From assembly GCA_010015675.1 (NCBI GenBank), contig ML977046.1:62001-126000 (forward strand): DNA of 64,000 bases, written 5' to 3'. The notes under the pieces are model-generated. The model was given only the letters and a program-made list of their open reading frames with translations. It was not told the DNA's origin and searched no databases. Below are positions 1 through 11,950 of this stretch, one piece after another (positions within the stretch are counted from its first letter, which is position 1; every line of letters starts with the position of its first letter). The position numbers were made by a program, and so were the translations under genes. This DNA is from Byssothecium circinans (Eukaryota > Ascomycota > Dothideomycetes > Pleosporales > Massarinaceae).

Positions 1-519
1 ATCTCGAAGGATGTAGCGACCAGGTCAGTTAGGGAAATGGACGCCTCAGACATTTGCAACTTGCAGGGGCTCTGAAGGCGTCAGTGAGCCTTACTCGCTC
101 CCTCCTTTGTCTGAGCAACCCCGACCCCGTCCTTGTCCCCCGTCCGAGTAGACGCGGGAGCAGAACGGGGGGTTCGTGCATGGGAGCGTAGACAGTTTCT
201 TCTAGTGCCGGCGCTACGACTCTGACAAATCCTGTTTTTATGATGTTTTGAAACGTTTTGAAAAGTTAGCGTGAGAGTTAAGCGCGGTCATGTGTCGCCC
301 CAAATCGGACGTGCACATGCCGACGGCGTTTCAGCTCGGAGATTTGCTGCCAGACTCAACACCAAGGCAAGCAATGCGTTGGCGTTGCTGCGCCGTGAGA
401 CAAACGCCGCCTTACGCTAAGCCTCTCGCCCTTGGAAACGAAACACCTGTCTACAAGAGCTCGCAAATGCCGTCTGTACCCACACGATCGCACCTCCATC
501 GATAACCAATACCAAAACC
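1..519. other. Upstream intergenic region, no gene seen
   Basis: No reading frame here has protein-like composition. The last part, next to the ATG at 520, is the promoter and 5' leader of the membrane-protein gene. An ATG at 290 opens a 71-codon frame of arginine/proline-rich sequence with no recognisable motif, and I do not call it. Confidence 0.5.
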
Positions 520-1405
520 ATGGTTATCTTCAACCGCTCAGCTCCGCGAGCTGAATTCGACCCGACATACCGATTTACGACTTCGTGGATTCTCCCTACA
601 TCTGTGCTCTTTTTCATTCGGGCAGCGCTGTCGATATACGCTTTCACAACACTTTTCTTTATTCTGGCCTGGCATGGCACTCACAACAACCTTCTCGAAG
701 CGAGACAGTCGTTCTCCTACTTCACGGTATTGACGTATTGGGGGCTTGCATTCTACTATGGTTTCGCCGCACTTCACACCGGTAGCTACTGGCGGACTGG
801 CACACCTCTGCTCGCCCGATGGCCAAAGTTTCTCCAGGTGTCACATAGCTTGTTCTACTCCACCATTGTCATATATCCCTTCATTGTAACCGGTAGGTAC
901 CTTTGAATCGCTGTCGCAAGACCGTGCTGACTTGACCATGTTAGTCGTCTTCTGGGCTCTCCTCGCGCCTGAAAATGGCTTCCCCTCCATTTTCGCAACG
1001 TGGTCCAACACCTCGCAACACGCCATGAATTCGGCGTACGCGCTCTTCGAAATCATAATCCCTCGAACCGAACCGCTGCCATTCCTCCACCTCATAGCCG
1101 TCATCATCATCCTAGCAATGTACCTAGGTCTGGCGTATGTCACACATATTACCCAAGGCTTCTATACATACGACTTCCTCAACCTGCAGACAAACTCCTC
1201 AGGGAAAGTTGCGGCATACATTGTTGGGATTTTGGCAGCGGCGGTCATCATCTTCCTCATCGTGAGGTACCTGATAATGCTCCGCGTGTGGGTGACGGAA
1301 AAGAAGATGGGCAAGATGGGTAAATTCTCAGCTCGGCGTCCAGGACGAGTAAGGATGGATGAAGAAGAAGGAAAGTACCCAATGTACACTGTGACAGCAA
1401 GGTAG
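520..1405 (+). CDS. FAR-17a/AIG1-like integral membrane protein
   Basis: Two exons, 520-892 and 945-1405, give 277 residues. The 52-nt intron starts GTAGGT and ends TTAG, and joining in phase 1 gives an uninterrupted hydrophobic frame. About six membrane segments are visible: residues about 22-50, 64-86, 103-124, then three in exon 2. The C-terminal tail is basic and cytosolic-looking. The pattern, with YFTxLTYWGL in the second segment, resembles the FAR-17a/AIG1 and rolling-stone families of small multispanning proteins; some FAR-17a/AIG1 members are hydrolases of branched fatty-acid esters. I assign it by topology and short motifs, so substrate and compartment are unknown. The ATG at 520 sits in a good context (ccATGg). 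It could equally be an unrelated fungal membrane family. Confidence 0.75.
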
Positions 1406-4360
1406 TGCGTCTTGTGTCATCTTATTCTACATTGATCACCCTTGTTTTTTTACTGTTACTCATGTGCTTTGGATACCCACCCCCACGTTAATAACAATGC
1501 GCTAAATTTCCCGTGTTCTCTACTTGCTCCCTCACGTTTTTCTTGGATACTACATTCCGATCCTTTGCCACTATCCCGTCACTGCCCGTCCCTTTTTCTG
1601 CGTGTCTGCGAGCAAACCTCCGACGTTTGAGCGTGAAGGACGCAATGGCCATTGGCCCCTAGGTAACCAGCCACCCACACGGGAGATGCGTGTGTGCGCC
1701 AGGCTACTGTTTGATCCTTGTGAAAATGGCCACGCCTTTTGCAACATCTTATGATTGCTTGCTTTTCCTTTCTTGCTGCTGCAGCTGCAGTCCTGCACAC
1801 CAACCAGGAACCACCATTTCTCATCAATGATCGACGACCTCGAAAGGCCCCTGGTTTCCTCCATAATAGACTCGGGGTGTACTAGGAAACGCCACGAATC
1901 GTTGCAAAGCCCCCTCGAGCGTTATGCCCCCATTGGTACGAGGCGTATTCTCACGGCGGTGTGAGTTCCGCGTCTCTTTCGCCTACGGATACATCATTTA
2001 CCACATTGTGGCTGTCGGCTGATGAAGTGGGTGGCAGATGCATGGTCGTAACGGCTCAGATCATTGGGCTATTATCCGCTCTGTTCAAGCCTACTTCTTG
2101 GTAGGAAGATTCGAATCAGTACAAGAAGCGCACGGTGCGTATAGAAGCTTAGCGACTGACTCTATCTTTGTCTACGTATAACGGTTTTCCAGGCTCAAGA
2201 CAGACGCCGCACACCGTAATCGCTTCCTTGGGACTCAGTTCGAGTGTCGCAGCCCAGGGTTTCCTTGCACTGTCTAGAATGCGTAAACTTCACTAGCTCC
2301 CTTCGAAAGAAATGAGAGCTGAGAGTCATGTGTCAGGACTGCAGAATGTAGTCAGAGATAGAGTTTATGCGTCGCCCACCACGCTGAATACCAACTGCGC
2401 GATTTTTGTCCATTCCCACGAGGCATACGTACTTTTACAATCAGAGCTTCTATATTAAACAAAAGCCTTTCTCCGATTGTCAACGCAGAGCTGTCTTGTC
2501 ACCGAAATTCTTTCACGCCCAGAACCTTTGGTTACAAGGTTCTGTTTAGTGACGACCCTCTTGATACTGAAACGCGACAATGGTGAGGAAGTCTGCCCGA
2601 GCACTGCCCCTCGAGAGCTGTGCTCCGATCTTCGCGATCGTATCTCTTGATGGCAGTGCATTGAAAGCCTTCAATGCAGCCAAGTACTCATGCCTGCTGG
2701 TTATCCCCTGTCCCTATCCCACAATTACGCCGTACCTTACCATCCCAAGGACGTCTTCTGCATCCGCTATAGACGATTACAATATTTCTGTACCTATTCC
2801 TTACTCCTAGCCCCCAAATACATGACTTAAATTAGTATCAACTTTGCTACCAGTTGACAGCTTAGTCTTTAGGTCCACCACCCTCCTGCGGGCTTGGCTT
2901 ACCAACCTAGGTAAATGTCCATGCGTGTTCCCGCCTTTCTGTTCGGATCGTCGAAGGTATACCCACTCCGATGGCGACAGCTCCCCACAAACCACTCTAG
3001 TTTGACATCGGGCATCTACCCTTGCGATGCTTGAAGATTGGGCAAGCCAATGTACCCCTCGCAGTGGGCTGTGTGTTGGTAAAGGGCTTTGAAACGCTTT
3101 CTTAGGCTGTTTCATGTGTACTGCCCACGTATACTTTGCCAAAATAACACCAATACCGTTTCGAGAGGTACCATAGTATGCAAGCGGGGATCCACAACGT
3201 TAAGAAAAAGGAAATAAAACATACATTGTCATGCACTTGTATATAGTAGCATACACCACGAGAAGAGCATACGAACTCCCATCTAACGCAGCATTCTCAA
3301 GATCTTAACGTCAGTATCATACGCACTTTGCACTCTCATATCCATCCATCCTTTTCCGGTTAGCTCCATTCTCTATTTCAAGGTTCCGTGAGTAACTCTT
3401 CCCCTGGTTTCAGCTTCAGTAGTCTTCTCGCAGGATACGCGGGGTTTGGTGGCCTGAATCACAACGTCGCCGACTTCTTCTACACTAAAACCACTGAATT
3501 CTTCGGACAGCGTAGGGACAGTCCTCGACGGCCCCCACCTATGCTTCTTCGCCCTAGAATAACCGGTGAATTTTTAAAGCATCATACGGAGGTATTACTA
3601 GGTTACATGGATCCAGAATACTTTCTATCTACTTATGCCACTTGAATTCAAAAAAAACTGTAGGGTCCTCGGGATCCCCGAAATATCACCCCATACGGCA
3701 GGTAGGCAATGGCAGGGCTTTCAAGCGGAGATTTTCAATGTCCTGCGCATAGAAGACCTCGGGATTGTCGTTCACGTGAATTTCTTACTTCGATTTATAG
3801 GCAGCTGCAGTAAAATTACGGAAAAGGGGTAGAGGTATGAAGGTGGCTGGGATACCGGATCTGTGTCGAACGCGGTTTGAAGTTGCGGACGTGGGGTTTG
3901 GCTGCAGGATGCAATGATGGGGGTGGTTGGTTGGTCCGGCGACAGATGGAGGCCAATGGGTGGATATGACGTCGTTTATATTCGGGCTTGCATAGCGTGG
4001 AGTGAATCAAATGCGAATCAACGGGGTTTGTCGTCAAACGTATGCGGGTGGTGTTTGATCGGTGTGATGAAAACGGTAACAACAAGGGCCCTAAATGGAC
4101 TTTGTCGTGTCTACACAGCCCTTAAGCTGTTTACGTATTGTCCAACAATGACGATTGGTTCTACCACCATGAGTTTTATTCTTGGATTGATCCACAAGGC
4201 GGCTCTGGCACATTTCATTCACAGGTTTCTTATCGATAACAGTTCAGTAAAGTACATATACCGGTAGCCGAGGCAACGACTAGTACACCAATATCCACAC
4301 ATTTCAAAGCTCAGCGATACATCAACAATTCACTACACAAAACGATTCTCCGACGCCAGT
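1406..4360. other. 3-kb intergenic region without a supported gene
   Basis: Only short frames occur (up to about 110 codons, for example 2807-3142 on the minus strand), with no domains and no plausible splice chains. The final 150 bases are the likely promoter of the phosphatase-like gene at 4361. Confidence 0.5.
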
Positions 4361-5717
4361 ATGATAGAGGTGATCTACATAATACGACATGCCGTACGTC
4401 TCACTACCCGTCAAAAACCCCGCCTCCCACCAGTACCCAATACCCAGCCCCATACGCCGTCAACGTTGCAACCCTGCAACGCACATGCATTGTTACATCC
4501 ACTCCCTCTCCATCCTTCAAATCCTCCTTCGAAGCCATCTGAAACTAACACAACAGTGCGGCGCAGTTCCGCGCCAATTGGGTAGTCAATGCACAAACCG
4601 GCGAATACACAGCGTCAACACGGACACCAACGGGCATCCCGACAGACCCGCCACTTGCGGCGAAAGGTGTCGAGCAATCCAAGGAGCTCGCCGCACATCT
4701 GTGTCAACTTGATCCCCCCATCGAGAGGGTATATTCGAGTCCTTTTTATCGATGTTTGCAGACGCTGAAGCCGACTACGGAGCGCTTGTTTAGAGAGGGG
4801 AAGGCAGGTGGGAAAATTAAGATCGATAGGGGAATTGGGTACGTATGCTCATGACTCTATCCAAAATGATAGTCTCGGAGTATGGAAGAGTTGGTTTGGT
4901 GATGATGTGGAAGTCTGGTAGTGTTTTGGGGAGATGTACGGAACTTTGCTAACGCTGTGATTGTAGTGAATTCTTCGGCCGTGCCTCTTTTACCCATCCA
5001 GAACCGCCAACTCTCGCACTCCTAGCCGCTCACTTCACCAACCTAGACCAAGACTATCAATCTCTCCATATCCCCGCGCCAAAGGGCGAACTAATCGTCG
5101 AGCTACACGAGCGTGTCAACCGTGCAATCACCCGCATCATTAACGACCTCGATAACGACCCCGAGCAGCCAAAGACCGTACTCATTTGCACGCATGCAGC
5201 GACCATGATCGCGCTTGGCCGCGTGCTCACAGGAAACATGCCCGAAGATCCCGATGAGGATGACTTCCAGTGCTACACCGCTTCACTGTCGAAGTTTGTG
5301 AGGAAGAGCGACGACGCTCAGAAGGGAGTTGTGGGGAATTGGGAGTGTGAGCTCAATTCCGAGACGAATTATTTGTCTGGAGGTGCGGAAAGAGGATGGT
5401 GAGTTATCCATATTTACTACTCGCGTTATGGTGTGCCTTCCCTTATACTTGGTTCCCAGGATCTTCGCGGAGCATAGGGTCGACGAGCTGGATGCAGAGT
5501 TCGAGAAGTCTGGATGGTCGCTACCCGAAGGGGTTTCCTTCATGTCTTTCATCAATTCTTAGACCGACAAGACTTGTACACCTTCATCGACTTCCATTCT
5601 CCTTGACCGAGAGCTATATGACTAATGTGCCTGCTCTATAGGAAGTTCAACGGCGAGGAGAGCTTTATTGCATTTCCCGACGCCCAGCTTGATGATAAGG
5701 AGTCGGCAAAGTTATGA
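4361..5717 (+). CDS. Histidine phosphatase / phosphoglycerate mutase-like protein (Tau55/Tfc7-type)
   Basis: Four exons, 4361-4393, 4567-4838, 4967-5398 and 5642-5717, encode 270 residues. The 11-codon first exon ends at the phosphate-binding motif, read as IIRHA followed by FRANW. The second catalytic histidine is in ICTHAATM. Between them are SSPFYRCLQT, typical of the branch that includes fungal PGAM-like proteins and the yeast TFIIIC Tau55 N-terminal domain, and ELHERV, which carries the acidic residue. The canonical RHG is RHA here, an uncommon substitution next to the phospho-accepting histidine. Function is probably a phosphatase; the physiological substrate is unknown. The last intron is ambiguous: an acceptor at 5458-5459 would give a normal 61-nt intron and a different C-terminus ending at 5562. 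I prefer the exon at 5642 because its start (W-x-F-x-G-E-E-S-F after splicing) resembles the family tail. Confidence 0.82.
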
Positions 5718-6389
5718 GAGATAGGAGGCTATGAGGCTTTTCCGTGTAAATTCAGGTGCGGCAGGCACTTGACCAGCGAGGAAAGAGATCCTCATCATTT
5801 TGTACCCAGGTACTTCACCATTTCCATCTTATATCAGTCAAGTCCATTCGTCACTGTCTGACAAGGCTACACAGATCTCTTCGATCAACTAGACCAGACA
5901 CCCTACAGACTTTCAGTATTATGCATTCTCATTCAAGGTCAATCTGTGCTCATCTTCAGATCATGTGGTGTCGATTTGCTGCGCCTTTGTCTGCTCTCCT
6001 TCCTTAGAATTACAATCTGCATAATTGCCCTCCATAGTGATCACTCACCCCAGATGAATGTTGCAGACCATCGAGAGCAGCAATATTTGCGAAGCTTTCA
6101 GCGATAAATACAAATCCAAGATGCAAGCATAATTCCGTAGGAACTGCATAAAAGCGAGCACTGAATTAATATTGTAGGAGCCATCGTTATTCATCGTAGT
6201 ACCAAGTGGACCTTCCCCCCGGAAATAAAGTCGAAGGTTTGGCGGTTCGCCAGACAGATTGTGATTACCGATGCTCCAACTTCGACCTTAAAACTACACG
6301 AATTCCCCGCGTCGAAGCCTAGTAACTTTAGAAAAACCCAGTTGTTCATCATCCGAAGACCTGACAATCATTGCGATTACGACGTCAAA
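5718..6389. other. Intergenic region, no gene seen
   Basis: It holds the 3' end of the phosphatase-like transcript and the promoter of the tautomerase gene. Frames are short and AT-leaning, with no motifs. Confidence 0.5.
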
Positions 6390-6999
6390 ATGCCACACTA
6401 TGAAATCTTCCACACAACGCCCCTCGCCCGCTCCCAACGCACTCAACTCGCCTCTGCAATCACAAATCTGTACTGCACCACATTCTCCGCCCCCTCAATC
6501 TTTGTGAATATCACATTCCACTACTACGACGCGGAGAAGGCGGAGGAAAAGGGACATGTAAAGACTTCGTTCGTCGGTGGGGAAGAAGTACGTCACATCA
6601 CATGATCCAAACATCACGCCCTATCAACTCAACGTCTCCGTCCTCATTAACAGCCTCATCCTAACCATCCCCAAGGTCAAGCACACAAATTCCATATCCG
6701 CGCACCTCCGGCCCCGCGAGAACTCGCGACCCAAATACCTCGACATCATCAATTCCCTCTCCAATCTCTGGAACGACATCGTGAAGCCCGAGGAACCAGG
6801 TTGGCTGTTCGATCCGAAAGCGCTTGATAAGGTCTTTATTATGGGGGATATTGATGCTGGGGTGGAGCAGGGATTTGTTCTACCGGTTGCGGGACCAGAT
6901 GGGGATGGCAAGTGGCTGGAGGACAATATGGAGGCTTTTAAGAGGAGGGCGGATGCTGGGGATGAGAGTATGAGGAGGTTGGTGGAAGATGTGGGGTAG
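6390..6999 (+). CDS. cis-CaaD-like tautomerase family protein
   Basis: Exons 6390-6587 and 6676-6999 (88-nt intron, GTACGT...CCAAG, phase 0) give 173 residues. The ATG is followed at once by proline (MPHYEIF), which after methionine removal is the catalytic Pro1 of the tautomerase superfamily. The C-terminal half has the family pattern VFIMG...GVEQGFVLP...DGKWLEDNM. Bacterial cis-3-chloroacrylic acid dehalogenase uses Pro1, His28, Arg70, Arg73, Tyr103 and Glu114. Here Pro1, arginines in LRPRENSR and the Glu of GVEQG are present, but the His28 position reads Tyr (AITNLYC) and the Tyr103 position Ile. A dehalogenase role is therefore doubtful; a promiscuous tautomerase or hydratase is more likely. 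The enzyme would be cytosolic. Fungal members are common and mostly uncharacterised. Confidence 0.85.
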
Positions 7000-7490
7000 G
7001 TAGGAAGGTAAGAGAGAGGTTGGTTAGTTGGGGGGATAAGTTGCTCCTTCTGCTTCTATTTACACCCTCAACACGTGCTAAGCACATTGCCCAGGTGCGT
7101 CTCGATAACACCAGACGCTGCATTTTCTCGCGCATTTTTGGGCCGAACCTCACGCAGCCATTCCCCACCTACCGTTCTCCCCTCACCATTCGCCTCAAGT
7201 CCTGGCAATGCCATTCCTAACCGCATGTTCATATTTTGCCTCTTGCGTCCCTCTCGATCACGACACTCCCGTATCGTGTCATAGCCCATGCCTGCACCAT
7301 GGGTCATGTTCGATAGCACGGCTATCTACGATGGGGACTGTGCAAAAGGAGCAGAACCGGATATTGCTGGCGTTGGCGTACCTGCACCTTTCTTCTCTCC
7401 CCCGTTCTCACTCTCTTCAAATGGTCCTATGGTATACTGACAGGGTATTGTTGTGCATAGGTAGTCATATCGTTCGTCACCGCCAGCGTC
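7000..7490. other. Intergenic region, no gene seen
   Basis: Short overlapping frames on both strands lack motifs. It presumably holds the 3' UTR of the tautomerase gene and the promoter of the next membrane-protein gene. Confidence 0.45.
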
Positions 7491-8559
7491 ATGACGACCA
7501 CAGCCTCGATACTTGCTATGCTTCTCGACCAAGCCTTCGACACCAAAGGCCAATTCACGTTCCATGCACCTATTCGATATATACGAGAGAGGTTTCTGGA
7601 TACCGAGTGGAAGAAGAATTATGCGTGGAGGCCGTTTTTGGATCCGTTGATTATTGGGTTGGGGGACCAGCAATTGATCACGGGATATGCTGTGTTGTTG
7701 AGTGGATGGATAAAGGTGCATTTCCATCTCTGCTTCCTCATAGTTTGCTCAACCACTATTACTGAGCGGAAAGCTGACCGGTGGTGCTGAGTTACAGGTC
7801 GCGCAAAACTCGTTCGAAGTTCAAGGCGCGCATTTCGTCCTAATCCTCTATATCTGCGCCCTATCCTCTTCCTCACACCTCGCCGCCCTAATCACCCTGC
7901 GCAAGTACTTCCGGCGCTACAAACTCATCGCAAAGATCCGCATCACCTTCGTCGTCATCTTCGCGCTTTTCCTCTTCGCCTCCATGGTGGCAGCCATCAG
8001 CATGCCGGAAACCAGCTACACAAATGACGAGGGAATTATTGAACATCAGATGCGTGTCCAACGCTTGTCGTTCCTAGTCCCAATGATCTTCATGCTGATC
8101 GGCTTCTCCACCGCTTTGGTCACGACTTTATACATACCGCACCATGCAAGTCTTTCAGTGTCTCCTCGACGGACGGACTCAGGGGCTTCGCATTATTTTC
8201 ACTTCCCGTCTCATCCTCGACGTCGGCTATCCGCCACTGAACACGTCACCATCCCCGCAAAACGCAGCCTCAAGCTCCTTGTGCTGATCTTCCTCAATCC
8301 ACTCATCTCGTTCATCATCCAAATCATACTCGCAACCCTGTCGGTTATTCTGGTTCTGAGTCAGAAGTTCTCGATTCCTGAGGAACCGGAGAAATGGTGT
8401 GGATTGATGGGGGATGGGGAGAATGGTTGGGGGTTCGGACAGACGTTGAGTGTGGTTATGTTGCTTCTGCCAACGATGAGTGCGGGACAGGCGTATCTGG
8501 AGGGACGGCAGCATATTAGAGAGGGGCGCGGAGGTGATCATGGATCCAAGACGCCGTAG
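7491..8559 (+). CDS. Uncharacterised fungal multispanning membrane protein
   Basis: Exons 7491-7715 and 7798-8559 join in phase 0 (82-nt intron, GTGCAT...TTACAG) into 328 residues. The N-terminal part has WRPFLDPLIIGLGDQQLITG, followed by the segments AVLLSGWIKV, FVLILYICALSSSSHLAAL, FVVIFALFLFASMVAAI, FLVPMIFMLIGFSTALV, a basic loop, LLVLIFLNPLISFIIQIIL and a last short helix. That makes about six to seven membrane spans. The GDQQLITGYAVLLSGWI segment recurs in a large group of ascomycete integral membrane proteins of unknown function. I know no enzymatic motif in it. The start was chosen because the frame upstream of 7491 lacks hydrophobic or conserved sequence; an extra upstream exon cannot be excluded. 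Confidence 0.72.
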
Positions 8560-8793
8560 ACGTTGAAGTTGAAGTTGTGTGGGTAATTGGTATACCTCAT
8601 GTCTAGTCAATCCGGTCTTTTTACGACTCTGTGATTCAGGGTATATCATGCGCAATGCGTTGGGTGGTATCCTATCTTCTTCTCACTTCCCCTTGAACTC
8701 AACCCCAGAGGGGGATTATCGGAACGTTTACGCTCTCGGAAGAGTCCTCGCTGGAAATGCCTATTTCATCATCAAGACTTCCCCCGCACTCCT

Positions 8794-9362
8794 TCACCCC
8801 TCCTTCACCCCTTCGCCTTTCTCTCCTTCCTCCTCCTGCCCATGCATCGCCTCCGCAAACCCAACCCACTCCCTCATGCCCCTAACAAACGCATCCTTCT
8901 CTTCATCCACCGTCTCCGCATGTCCCCAAACGACCACCTCGTCGAACTCCCCCAGCACCTCCACTACCTTGACTTCTTCACGCAGATCCTCGTCCTCGTC
9001 TTCTCTTTCTTCCCCGTCTGCCTGGTCTTGGGGATGTATATGCGATTGGGTCTGGGATTGAGGAAGCAGGTTGTCGGTGATGTGGACTACGGCACCGGTG
9101 TGGGTAGAGGGGAGTGCGACGGTGGTACCGTGGAGATGGCGGCCGCGGAGGTAGACGTGCGATGTTCCTACACAAATATTTTAGACGTGCGCATTTCTCC
9201 AATTTAGTATGGAGAGATAGCGTATAACTTACCCTTATCGTCTTTCGTGGGCCGGAAGAAGCGCTCTGTGGAGTTTATGGGGCCGTTGTGGTTTATGCGT
9301 GCGGGGAGGAGGTTTGGGGTGCTTTTCTGCGGTTTGGAGGTGGGGGGTTGGATGGATAGCAT
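8794..9362 (-). CDS. RNH203: Ribonuclease H2 non-catalytic subunit C
   Basis: Exon 1 is 9362-9233 and exon 2 is 9167-8794, with a 65-nt intron (GTAAGT...TGTGTAG, phase 1); the product is 167 residues. After splicing it reads LLPARINHNGP...ERFFRP then KGTSHVYLRGRHLHGTTVALP, the beta-barrel signature of the RNASEH2C/Ylr154p family. The C-terminal half is acidic and contains VVEVLGEFDEVVVWGH, matching the family segment ending in a Trp-Gly pair. The family forms a heterodimer with RNase H2 subunit B that scaffolds the catalytic subunit, which removes ribonucleotides from DNA and RNA in RNA:DNA hybrids in the nucleus. The length is near that of the human protein. The gene converges on the membrane-protein gene ending at 8559. 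It is invisible without splicing because the signature is split over two exons. Confidence 0.88.
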
Positions 9363-10448
9363 TGTGCTTTTCTCTGTGTCTGTTCCGGATTATGGAATAA
9401 AGGTTTTGCTTGGGTCTGAAAGGGTGAATTGATAATGGCGTATTCGTTGGCGCGTCGTGAGATGTTGGGTGACGCGTAGACGCGTTGGGTGAATAGAGTG
9501 ATGCACGGACTCTGTCGCTTAACTCCGCATTTGCTGTACATATGTATCGCCGAGAAGCTCATCCTTCTCCTAGCGCACGACCAACAAACGTTGCCAACGT
9601 CTAACTAAACTTTCGATTTAGATGCTTATCTTCTATTACGAGTCGTCTTCTAGTTAATAATTCGCAGGCCAGGAGGTTTTCTTCTCCTCTCTTGGATGGG
9701 ATATTCGGTGTCATTTTCCAGCCAACATACACTCGTCAGCCCGCAAGCCTCACTGCCGAACACCAGCACCAGCACCGGCAGGTTTCCATTCTCGCCAGGA
9801 ACTTAATTCAAGTGCCGGCCAGCCTGGACAGTTTGACGCCAAACTCGTTCCTCCGGAATAGGCCGAGCCGAAACAATGACAAAGGCATCCCCTTGCATAA
9901 GCTCGCCCTGCACCCTGCATGACAGCTACCCCTCGCTAAGGAGCTCACAGCACGCACTGCATGCATCGTCAGAACAAGCTGACAGCAAAGTATCTTTCCT
10001 CCACACAAACAGCCCGGATCCCGAGAAATCCAGTGCGGAATGACGCTTGCATCAAAGTCCCTGGTTTGGCCACATGAAAGAGAGCGGTGCTGGAGGAACC
10101 GCCGCCCGCTCCAGACAGCAGCGGTTCAAAACGTCATAGAATGTCTTAAAGCGGCAAAGTACCCTCGTCGATTCTGCACCTCAAACAAAATGCCACACGC
10201 CATGGGGAAGAAGTGGAAGTTTCTGCGTGGCCTTGCTTGCCGTCGGCTTTTGGTCGTTCCGAGGCCATTCGTGCGAAGTAATAATGGCGTTGATGTCGCC
10301 GCGTGTTAGGGCGGGTGTCACTTTTGTGTTTTTTGTCTCTTTCGCATTCGGAACCAAAGTCTTTCACGGTACTCAGCTTTGCCATTGAAGGTTGTGACCA
10401 GTCTTTTGCTTCCTGTACGAGGTTGAGCAACAAAACACTCCTGGACTC
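9363..10448. other. Divergent intergenic region between RNase H2C and the CFAS-like gene
   Basis: No supported coding frame. Both flanking genes are transcribed away from this 1.1-kb stretch, so it should hold two promoters. A few short GC-rich frames (for example 10040-10309) have no motifs. Confidence 0.5.
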
Positions 10449-11950
10449 ATGGCGATATTGAGCTCGATAACTAGACCTGTAGCGACTGTCTGGAATACTG
10501 TTACTTCGCAAGCTTGGGAGCCGCTGGTGTCGTTGTGCAGAAACGGGACCATTGCCCAATTGCAAAATATCAAGGTTGGGAAGCTCGCTTTGTACGACAC
10601 GAACTTGAGTAAAGCTTCACTGGTGTTTGGAAATGAGGAAGACGGCGCTCCAGTAGCTGTGCTCAGCGTCCACGATGATAAATTTTGGGTCCGGTTGGCA
10701 TTGTTTGCGGACATGGTACGTCTCACAATACACGAGTTAGAACTATCCGAGCATGGTCAGAGAGGTGGACAAAAAGCTTACAGCTGGTAGGGCTTTGCGG
10801 AAAGTTTTATGTTGGGCGAAGTTTCGTCTCCAGACCTCACAAAATTCTTTGAGGTCAGTTCAGAAGCATTCCCCCAACAGTTCCCTAACATTATCAGCTC
10901 TTCATCTTAAACCGAAACCACCTCTCCAACGGCTCGACCCTCACCTCCATTATCTCCACCACCCTTGCCGGCCTCGTCCGCGGTAGCAACAACCTCAAAA
11001 ATGCGCGCCTAAACATCATGGCACACTACGACATCTCTAACGACATGTTCGCCGCATTCATGTCGCCAGACATGACATACTCATGCCCAATCTGGCTCCC
11101 AAAATCCGACCCCCAGCACCTCACAGAAACCCTCGAGGAAGCACAAATGCGAAAACTAGATCGCTTCATAGACAACACGCACCTCAAACCCAGCGACCAC
11201 CTCTTAGAAATCGGCACAGGCTGGGGCAGCCTAGCCATCCGCGCCGTCCAACGAACCAACTGCCGCGTAACCTCCGTAACCCTCTCGCTCGAGCAAAAAG
11301 AACTCGCCGAACAACGAATACGCTCCGCGGGTCTATCCTCTAAAATAAAAGTCCTCCTCTGCGATTACCGCGACCTGCAAGTGCCCCCCGAAGGCCCCTA
11401 CGATAAGCTCATCAGCATCGAAATGCTCGAAGCCGTCGGCAGGGAATACATGGAAGAATACTTCCGCTGCATCCACAGACTGCTCAAACCCGAGGGCGCC
11501 ATCGCGGCGTTCCAATGCATCACCATGCCCGAAGCGCGCTACGATGCTTACGCCAACTCGGACGATTTCATCCGCAGATACATCTTCCCCGGCGGCCACC
11601 TGCCCACCGTGACCCAGCTCGTCTCGTCCATAGCCACCGGCTCCGCGGGCGCCCTCGTCGTCGACAACATCGAGAATATCGGGCCGCACTACGCGAAAGC
11701 GCTGCGGTTGTGGCGGACGGAGTTTTTGGACAATTGGGAAGGACGTATCAAGCCGATGTTGGTGAGGGAGCAGAAGGGGAAGGGCCTGGAGAAGGGTCTG
11801 GATGAAGAGAGCGCAGAGGTTTTCCGCAGGAAGTGGGAGTATTATTTTAGGTATAGTGAGGCGGGGTTTGTGACGAAGACTTTGGGGGATGTTATTCTTA
11901 CTGTGGGGAGGGAGGGCGCGGTGCAGATGTTGGAGGATGTGCCGTTGTGA
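10449..11950 (+). CDS. Cyclopropane-fatty-acyl-phospholipid synthase-like methyltransferase
   Basis: Exons 10449-10715, 10791-10853 (only 63 nt) and 10898-11950 join in phase 0 into 460 residues. Residues about 1-110 are the N-terminal substrate-binding part found in long CFA synthases. The methyltransferase domain has NARLNIMAHYDISNDMF, MTYSCPIW, the AdoMet loop LLEIGTGWGS (about 212-221), LSLEQKELAEQR and the acidic SIEMLEAVG, where the bacterial MFEHVG motif has His in place of Ala. IFPGGHLP follows. These are hallmarks of the CFAS/mycolic-acid-cyclopropane-synthase family, which transfers a methylene or methyl group from AdoMet to an unsaturated acyl chain of a phospholipid. Whether this copy makes cyclopropane lipids or methyl branches is unknown. 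The third exon is strongly C-rich at third positions, as in well-expressed fungal genes. Confidence 0.9.

Noticed and set aside
2807..3142. 111-codon minus-strand frame
   Set aside because: No recognisable features; it sits in a gene-free stretch.
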